From Ustilaginoidea virens (taxonomy: Eukaryota; Ascomycota; Sordariomycetes; Hypocreales; Clavicipitaceae): a stretch of 64,000 nucleotides of DNA. The notes below the pieces were generated by a model. That model did not search any database. It had not been told where the DNA came from and saw nothing but the letters and a program-made list of their open reading frames with translations. The position numbers and the translations under genes were made by a program. Positions within the stretch are counted from its first letter, which is position 1; each line of letters opens with the position of its first letter. Positions 57,731 to 64,000 of this stretch are shown piece by piece. Location of the stretch: positions 5,456,501 to 5,520,500 of the forward strand of contig NC_057317.1 in assembly GCF_000687475.1 (NCBI RefSeq), in the 5' to 3' direction.

Positions 57731-59013
57731 ATGACAGACAAGTACATGCTGCGCGTCACCGCAGGGCCAAGCTACGACGCGTCGACGCACGTCCAGGTGC
57801 CCGTCAACAGGCCCCAGCCAGTCCGCATCAGCAGCCTCGCCGCGCACATCGAGCTCAACGTCCGGATCCAAAACTACAACGGCCTGCCGCCGGCCTCGCC
57901 AGCCACATCGCCCTACTTCTCGACCGAGCCCCACGCCTACAACCAGGACCAGTACAGCATCTGCTTCCGCTTCACGCCCCGGGACCAGGCGCCTGCCGTT
58001 TCGCCGGGCCCCGGAACCGGCGTGCGCGGCGAGTCGGCGGCGCCCAGGGGGATAAGCGGCCACCATCTCCAGTTCGGAAACGACTTTGACCGTCCCATCC
58101 GCGACAGGCTGCCCCCGGGGTTCAACACGGCCCTCAGCATCGTCCGGTGGTGGATCGACCCTGGTCTGGAGGGAGATGCCTACGCCGACCGGCCGTATCT
58201 GTACGGGCCTGCGCTGAGCTCCTTCAACCTTGTTCACATCGGGGCCGGCGAGTACGACGAGCAAAAGGGCGGCTTGTGGTTCGACGAGGGCGGCGACGAG
58301 CAAGGCCTGCAAGCGCGGGAGGCGGTTGGTGCGCCTGCTGATGGCAAGGCCCGTATGAAGTGGGCGTTGCGCGACGACAGCAAGAGCAAGTGGGTGTTTG
58401 AGTACGGCAAGACGTACGGGCTGGACTTTTTCAACCCGTATCTCGACTTTGCCAAGCTGTCGTTGAAACTGCCTGGGTTTCATCTGCCTATTGTCAAGTA
58501 TTGGGATGGCCAGGGCCTAAGGTATGCGCAAACTTGGCCCCTTGTTTTGTACCACCCTGTGTGTGTGTTTTTTTTTTTGTTTTATTCTTCTTCGGGCAAA
58601 AGTGTTTGCCGTGCTGCTGCCGCCTCCTGTCGTGTCACTTGGTGAATTCACGGCCCCCTCCCCGTGCAACATCAAAAGACAAACCCTGGCTATTTTGCTT
58701 CCATCTCTATAATGTCGTTTTTTGTTTTTTTGCTTAACCGGGTTGTCTTTCTTGTAGGCGCTCACACGAACTTAGATACGTGCTACGAAACAAGCAAACA
58801 GGGGAGACGTACCTCGTGGTCGTATTCACCATTTATCTACGGGAAGACGTCAACGAGGACGGCACACTCAAGGACGGTGCGACGGAGCGGGTCGTCAAGG
58901 ATGTTGATGGCGCAGTTGTGCCTGGTGAACATGACGAGGAAAAGGCTTTCCTGCGAGCTGGGGGGGAGATGGCGCCGGAAGCGGATGATACACGGCCGGA
59001 TGATGTGGATTAG
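57731..59013 (+). CDS. DUF1769 family protein
   Basis: Two exons (57731-58521 and 58758-59013) give 348 residues. The 236-bp intron splices YWDGQGLR to RSHELRYVLRN, restoring a conserved block. The N-terminal part (MTDKYMLRVTAGPSYDASTH) and FDRPIRDRLPPGFNTAL, FLNP-like FFNPYLDF and the C-terminal LVVVFTIYLRED match the fungal DUF1769 family. A fission yeast member (Duc1) has been described as a cortical phosphoinositide-binding protein; I recall this only moderately well. No signal peptide or membrane helix is present. A Gly/Pro-rich loop around residues 85-105 and an acidic tail are likely disordered. An AATAAA element lies at about 59250. Confidence 0.82.
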
Positions 59014-60038
59014 AGGCATTATTTTGCTTACGTTTACACGTCGGCCCGGAGGGCATGCCGGGGTTTCTTTCCTGCTGCGATCTTGTATATGATGCAGGCA
59101 TGCTTTGCATCTGTAAAGCCGGACGTTGAAGCTATGCTGTCTTGACACCAGGTACGGCAGAATACGTGACAAAGGGCGGAATGCATCGCCGGGTGTATAT
59201 TCACATTTTTTGTGTAGAAATGAGAAACTTGCATCGAGGGCAAAAGCCAATAAAATGGAGAGATACTGACATGCCGTGAATGGAACTAGATTTGGGCATC
59301 ACTTGATCACACATTAGTTGCTTGTATGTGAAGCTATCTGTCACACAGGCAACATATCCCAAACTCTGGCCTTTGAACGTGGACAAGTTTGAAATCGCCT
59401 CTTCGACAGGGCGGCACTGTCTGTCCCCTTTGTTTTCCCGACAACCCCTGGAGTTGTTTTTGTTGTTGTTGCTGCTGCTGTTGGAGTGCAGCGAGTGAAT
59501 GCTAGACGCCCTTGAAATGAGCTTCGAAAACCTCACCAGCCGGACGGACCAAGGGCAATGCACGCCCACGACCACCGACATCATCGCCCGCCGACCGCCG
59601 ACCCTCCAACGCGACCAGGACCGGCCCAGCATGCCTGGCAGCTCGTCGCCCGGGCCCAGCGGCGGGCTCGACTGCCCGGGCCCGTGTTTGGAAGGACACA
59701 AGCCGCAGCGTACGCGGGCGACGCAACGAGTAAAAGGCCAGCCAGCACAAAAGGGCGACGACGACGACGGCGCAGCGGTGACATGTGTGCCTGAGTAAGA
59801 TTTCGGCGCAAACTGCCAATGTTGACGTTTGGCTTTTTTTTTTGTTTCTCCTCGTGAGACGGTCCGTGCCAGAGGCTAAGTAGGGCATAGAAGCACCGAA
59901 TACAACCACCCGCACGAGGATCAACGACGCGCCGTGACGCATGCCGGGCATGGCATTCTCTCGGCTCCAGCTCTGGAAATTCGCCTGCAGAGAGGGAGTC
60001 GTAGCAGGCGGCCGATCGGCCCTGAAGAGGACTTGCCC
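59014..60038. other. Intergenic region, possibly with an unrecognised 5' exon
   Basis: Between the DUF1769 stop and the next start. The part 59499-59795 is GC-rich with open frames on both strands and a possible GTAAGA donor at 59796, so it could be a 5' exon of the following gene. I could not join it convincingly. A GTT/GCT triplet run lies at 59455-59482. Confidence 0.4.
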
Positions 60039-60548
60039 ATGAGCACAATCACCATTGACGACGGTGCGGAGACGCTGACCACGAGCTCGACGACGACCAC
60101 CGCCCGGGGCAGCAGTCTGGAGACGCCGACGCCGCCGCCGCCGACGTCGACTCAGACGGCACCACCCCCCAGAGCGGCCGACTCCGAATCAGCAACCGGC
60201 TCGCTCGACAAGATTGCGCTGGCCGGCATAGTGGGCAGCGTCATCTTCGCCTGCTTGCTCGTGATCTTGCTGTGGGCTCTGGCGGCCAAGAAGCGACGCA
60301 AGCCCGCCGGCCCCGCGACGGCTGCCAACAGCGCGGCGGCATTTGCGGATGCGACGGAGGCGCAGGGTCAGCGGGGTCCCGGCCTCGAGTTCGCGGAACT
60401 GCCTCGAGCGACGAGCCCCACGGAGCTGGGGAGCCACGAGCACGGCGCAGAGGCCCCCCGCAAAGGCCGCGGTGGTGCTGCATCCGCGCCGGCCGAGTTG
60501 CCCGGGGGGGGAGGGCCGCGTGTCGAGCGAGAGGCTGCGGCCGGGTGA
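60039..60548 (+). CDS. Hypothetical single-pass membrane protein
   Basis: From the ATG at 60039 the frame encodes 169 residues. The first 45 are Ser/Thr/Pro-rich (typical of O-glycosylated stretches), with PTPPPPTSTQT. One hydrophobic helix follows at about residues 60-78 (ALAGIVGSVIFACLLVILLW). Next come the basic stop-transfer AKKRRK and an Ala/Gly-rich tail. The layout resembles fungal cell-wall sensor-like or mucin-like proteins, but no known extracellular domain is present and there is no signal peptide. An upstream exon or N-out insertion is possible. I do not recognise the gene, and GC-rich chance frames are common here, so confidence is modest. Confidence 0.45.
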   Translation: MSTITIDDGAETLTTSSTTTTARGSSLETPTPPPPTSTQTAPPPRAADSESATGSLDKIALAGIVGSVIFACLLVILLWALAAKKRRKPAGPATAANSAAAFADATEAQGQRGPGLEFAELPRATSPTELGSHEHGAEAPRKGRGGAASAPAELPGGGGPRVEREAAAG

Positions 60549-61519
60549 GAGGGCGGAAAGCCGGTGACACGGGCGGGGCAAAGCTCGCGCAGGATAAGAT
60601 GAGATGGGTACGGCGTGCCGCGGCGATGAAGGTTCCAAAGTGATGGGGGTTTTGGCGTCGTCTTGTCGGTGTGGGTTTGTCTGTGGCATCTTCGGTTGGA
60701 GTGATTGACGATGGTGCTGCCTGAATTGGTCGCTGGGCGATCGGATACTGGGTACCGGGTTTTAGAAGATCTGCCACAAAGGGCAACCTGCTCGGATCGC
60801 GGACCACCGATCGAATCTCAGGATCGGATCGCTCTAGGATGAAAAAGAAGAGAAATGGGCATCGGCTGGGGACTCGGTTTTTGCGTACGGGCACAGCGCG
60901 CGCGTGAGCTTGAGGAGCAGCTGCATTGGCATTCTCGACGGCGTTTCATAGCTGATCCTCCGCCAGGGCCGGTTGTAAGTTCGGCATGGAAGTGATTTTC
61001 TCTCTTGCAAGCCTCGTCTGCTTCTGCATGGGTTGGACTGTTGTTGTCATGGCGGTAAATCGTTGCGAAGCGGATTTTCCATGATTTTCCATGATTTCCC
61101 ATCCAGAGCGCTGTGATAGGCCGAAACTCTAGGTGGGTCCAATGGGACCAATGGTATGTAGCTTGCTCAACTCCGTGCTCCATGCCACGGCACGACTCAC
61201 GGGTGTCGAGCCTGATCAATAACCTACCTAACAACCACCTTTCTGGTGGCAGCGCGATTGGTCATTGACTAGCGCGAGCCGGGTTGTGTCGGGGAGGCAA
61301 AACGAAGAAACCTCCGCTTGGAGCTTGCTTTCTTGCTTGCTTCCTTGGCCGCTTGCTTGGCCGCTTGCTTGGCCTCCTCGAGCAGCACGTCACCTCGACC
61401 CGTCGCGACGAATTCCACCGACCGATTCTGGGCGTCGCCGCGTCGCTTTGCGTCGACTCGTCCCCGCGGCCACCCGGTGTTCTGAGCAGGATTTGGCGCT
61501 TTGCCAGCCCCCGAGCGCG
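60549..61519. other. Intergenic region upstream of PIG-S
   Basis: No supported gene. The frame of PIG-S stays open upstream to 61265 but without an ATG. GCTTGCTTGGCC-type repeats lie at 61330-61378 and belong to the likely leader. Confidence 0.45.
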
Positions 61520-63268
61520 ATGGCTTCACCCGCAGCAGAGGCGACGGTGCCTCCTTCCTCGCCCTCGCAACCCATCGCCAAACAGCCTCCTCCCGAAAAG
61601 CCAAGCGAGGCGCGGCGGCGAACATTCATCATTCTCTCGTTTTGGCTCTTGGTGCTACTGCTCGGGCTGCCGATATGGTGGAGGACGACGTCGATATACC
61701 GCGCCTATTTGCCTCTGGAGCGTATGCTGCAGTGGGCGGACGGCAAGGTGAGCAAGACACGCAAACAGTGCATACCGCATGGATATTTGCTGGACGTGCG
61801 CAAGGGAAGAAGGGCAGCAAAAAAAAAAAAGAAACAAGAAAAAGAAAAATACAATCAAGGCTTGAGCATCGCTGACCCGCTCCAGGCCTGTCGTCCTGCT
61901 TTCCCTCTGCAAATTTCCATTCGCGCCGATGCCATACCCGACCCTGAAGCCCGCCATCTCATTCGCCTCACGCAACATGCTCTCGACGACCTCAACGACT
62001 TTCCCGGCCACCATTTGCGGCTCAGGCTGCATTCCAAGGACGGCGGCGAATCGACAAGGCCCGATTCCGAGTCCACCTTGACCATCAATCTTACTCCTGG
62101 CGCGGCCAACTCGGCTTCGTTGAGCGAGCAGTCGGCCGTCGTCGACATGACGTATGCGCCTAACATGGCCCCGTCGCTCAACTCGGCCTCGTCTGCTCTG
62201 GCTACCTACATGGCCAATGAACTGCAGTCCATCTTTGCCGAGGAGCGGTCAATCATCTCGTACCTGCTGTCCACGTCGTCCATGTCTCCCACCTCGAGAC
62301 TGCAAGGCGGGCTGACGGCAGAGACGGCAGAAGCGCTGTCGAAGCGCACGACAAGGTCTCTCCGCTACGCACCAACATACCATCTGAGCTTCTCTCTCTT
62401 TACAGATGGTGCTATCCCCAGCACGTGGGACATTGACAGCGCCATCCGCGAGTACATGAAGCCCGTGCTGGACGTGCTTGCCCCGATTCATGACTTCACC
62501 GTGGACACCCAAGTCCAGCTGTATGCCACGCCTGGTGTGCAGTCTCGGGTGCTCAGAAAGGAGCATTTGGCTTCCTTCATCAACGCGGCAGAATGGCCTC
62601 TCTCGCCGTCGATTGGCGGCGCTCCTACCGTCAACTTCATCATCTTTGTCGGGAACCAGACAATCGTCTCCGACGACGCGCAAGTTGGCAGTTCGCAATC
62701 TTGGATGATCCCGCAATGGGGCTCCGTGTACCTCTTGGACCTGCCGCCGACCGAGAAGCACGTCTCGGTCCAGGCGCTCAAAAAGCCTCTGCTCATGTTT
62801 GGCGGGCACTTGCTCACCCTGCTGGGCACGCCGGTGTCTGGTTCTCTTCCGCTGCGACTGTCGACGCTCGCTCGCATCCGCACGACCGACTTGCTGCTCC
62901 GGGCAGCGTCTTCCCTGGGCTCACTGGCTCGGCTGGCGCCCAGTCTACCGTCCATCTCCATCCCTCCCAGCGTCGCCGACGGCGTGTCTAGCTCGCTGCA
63001 CCACCTGGAGCAGGCGTGCACAAACCTGGCAGGACCGGAGGGCCTCCTGCACGCCAGGATTGCCGAGAAGGAGGCAGAGAGGGCATTTTTTGAAAAGAGC
63101 ATGGTTGGGCAGCTCTATTTCCCTGACGAGCACAAGATTGCCGTGTACCTGCCTTTGCTGGGGCCCGTGGGAGTCCCTCTTGTTCTGGGACTGATTGACG
63201 AGTTGAAGAGGTGGGTCAAGAGACGGAAGCAAAGAGCAGAGGAGGCAAGAGAAAAAAAGAGCCAGTAG
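61520..63268 (+). CDS. GPI17: GPI transamidase complex subunit PIG-S (Gpi17)
   Basis: PIG-S is a subunit of the ER complex that attaches GPI anchors to proteins. Two exons (61520-61747 and 61886-63268) give 536 residues, splicing LQWADGK to ACRPAFPLQISI. An N-terminal membrane helix lies at about 36-55 (FIILSFWLLVLLLGLPIWW) and a C-terminal one near 505-522 (IAVYLPLLGPVGVPLVLGL), with a basic cytosolic tail, as in the family. Family blocks include YHLSFSLFTDG, WDIDSAIREYMKPVLDVL and WMIPQWGSVYLLDLP. The intron is 138 bp, a multiple of three without stops, so an unspliced transcript would insert 46 residues including a poly-lysine stretch. The upstream ATG-less frame is not used. Confidence 0.93.
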   Translation: MASPAAEATVPPSSPSQPIAKQPPPEKPSEARRRTFIILSFWLLVLLLGLPIWWRTTSIYRAYLPLERMLQWADGKVSKTRKQCIPHGYLLDVRKGRRAAKKKKKQEKEKYNQGLSIADPLQACRPAFPLQISIRADAIPDPEARHLIRLTQHALDDLNDFPGHHLRLRLHSKDGGESTRPDSESTLTINLTPGAANSASLSEQSAVVDMTYAPNMAPSLNSASSALATYMANELQSIFAEERSIISYLLSTSSMSPTSRLQGGLTAETAEALSKRTTRSLRYAPTYHLSFSLFTDGAIPSTWDIDSAIREYMKPVLDVLAPIHDFTVDTQVQLYATPGVQSRVLRKEHLASFINAAEWPLSPSIGGAPTVNFIIFVGNQTIVSDDAQVGSSQSWMIPQWGSVYLLDLPPTEKHVSVQALKKPLLMFGGHLLTLLGTPVSGSLPLRLSTLARIRTTDLLLRAASSLGSLARLAPSLPSISIPPSVADGVSSSLHHLEQACTNLAGPEGLLHARIAEKEAERAFFEKSMVGQLYFPDEHKIAVYLPLLGPVGVPLVLGLIDELKRWVKRRKQRAEEAREKKSQ

Positions 63269-63827
63269 TTTGTGTGTGTGTATATACTCCGTACGTGGAT
63301 AACAATGGACATGGACACGTGTTTGCACGAACAAGAGATGATGCTTCTGCCGCCTGGTTGAATATACTGGGGCATTGCATATGAAACCTTTGGTGGCGCA
63401 GTCCTTTAGATGACGGCTAGCACGCTGACCATAAAAAACGAAGGTGAATATATGCGTGCATGTGTCTTCTGCAGCCATTGGGTCGGCATGCCTGCTTTGC
63501 CTCGGCTTGGTTGGGTATTGGGAGGAAGAATGGTGCGAGAAATCATCTGCCGTTTTCAACACGCGGGATGGGTGATGTGGCCATGTTTTTGTATTTCATT
63601 CGTCTCGTTCTTTCGCTGGCCTATTATTTTTTTTTTTTTTTTAATTTTCATGATGCTGATTTTTGTCACTACTGGTGTTCTATTTCAAAGGAGTGCAGAG
63701 TGGAGCCGGCTGACTGGGAATTCAGGCAAGGCAAGAGCAGCCCGAGGCCCGTCCTCCTGCCACGTCATGACGTAAGGACGCCAAGAAAGGAGGGAAAAAA
63801 AATTAAAGAATAAAAAAAAAAGTCACG
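63269..63827. other. Intergenic region, PIG-S 3' flank
   Basis: A TACTCCGTA word lies at 63285-63293, just past the PIG-S stop. A 16-base T run at 63627-63642 and A-rich tracts at 63797-63821 follow. No coding sequence is supported before 63828. Confidence 0.45.
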
Positions 63828-64000
63828 ATGCGCTCAACAGCCCTCAACATATTCTCAAGAGTGGTTTCCCGCTCACTTCATCTTCTGAAGACAACGCTCA
63901 TCCAAGGCATCGCCGGCCCGCATCCGCTGCTTCCGTCGGCACGCCATCCGCACGCCCCCTCGCGCGGCCAGCCCGGCCAGCCCGGCCATGCCACGCCCGA
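63828..64000 (+). CDS. Possible 5' end of a gene with a mitochondrial-like N terminus (partial)
   Basis: An ATG in a fair context (A at -3) opens a frame that runs without a stop to the window end, 57 codons. The start MRSTALNIFSRVVSRSLHLL is rich in Arg, Ser and Leu and has no acidic residue, and none appears in the remaining codons, as in a mitochondrial presequence. GQPGQPG repeats follow. The frame is too short to identify, and it may be chance. Confidence 0.35.
   Translation, partial: MRSTALNIFSRVVSRSLHLLKTTLIQGIAGPHPLLPSARHPHAPSRGQPGQPGHATP

Noticed and set aside
1..64000. Secondary-metabolite cluster, CRISPR array or phage-like island
   Set aside because: No synthase, no regularly spaced repeats and no prophage genes; the minisatellite at 47441 lacks constant repeats and unique spacers.

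Overview
The window is nuclear DNA of a filamentous ascomycete. Most genes are split by short introns (45 to about 240 bp) with GT..AG ends, and one intron is GC..AG. Gene content is typical of Pezizomycotina: a UapA-type purine permease, a Cet1-type RNA triphosphatase, a Mds3/Pmd1-type Kelch protein, JIP5 and a mitochondrial-type sulfite oxidase. The combination suggests Sordariomycetes, possibly Hypocreales; the order is an inference. Genes lie on both strands without operons, separated by long intergenic regions rich in homopolymers and microsatellites.

Layout, left to right. 1-1340 (-) is the 5' part of a Ste6-like ABC exporter running off the left edge. 2350-3134 (+) is a PBDC1/Ypl225w protein and 5388-7461 (+) a FAT1-type very-long-chain acyl-CoA synthetase. 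7462-11360 has no recognisable gene but holds a 51-bp imperfect inverted repeat. 11361-13884 (+) is a patatin-domain lipase, 14253-14342 (+) an intron-containing tRNA-Arg(UCG), and 15488-16294 (+) a 1-Cys peroxiredoxin. 18915-22274 (+) is a Kelch/BTB regulator. 23287-24540 (-) is a secreted glycerophosphodiester phosphodiesterase, and 25828-27130 (-) a GH18 protein ending in RDEL. 27671-29057 (+) is JIP5. 30191-31228 (-) is a reductase-like reading frame truncated after its nucleotide-binding half.

31229-35409 is gene-poor and contains decayed Ty1/copia fragments in both orientations. 35410-37348 (-) is a purine permease, 39197-41817 (-) the mRNA capping RNA triphosphatase, and 43404-46999 (+) proteasome subunit Rpn2. 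A 13-unit degenerate minisatellite fills the space before 47999-50044 (-), a sulfite oxidase. 51958-53610 (-) is an FBXO31-like F-box protein. 55444-56235 (+) is a three-exon cupin found only by joining exons. 57731-59013 (+) is a DUF1769 protein, 60039-60548 (+) a possible one-pass membrane protein, and 61520-63268 (+) the GPI-transamidase subunit PIG-S. An open frame with a mitochondrial-presequence-like start runs off the right edge.

The genes do not form one pathway. They are unlinked housekeeping functions: protein quality control, lipid metabolism, redox, nucleobase uptake, mRNA capping and GPI anchoring. I see no secondary-metabolite cluster, CRISPR array or defence island. The least explained signals are non-coding: the recurrent TACTCCGTA 9-mer, the RIP-like hairpin, the tail-to-tail copia remnants and the about 26-bp minisatellite. 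Exon boundaries were placed by eye from splice consensus and protein continuity and have not been tested against transcripts.
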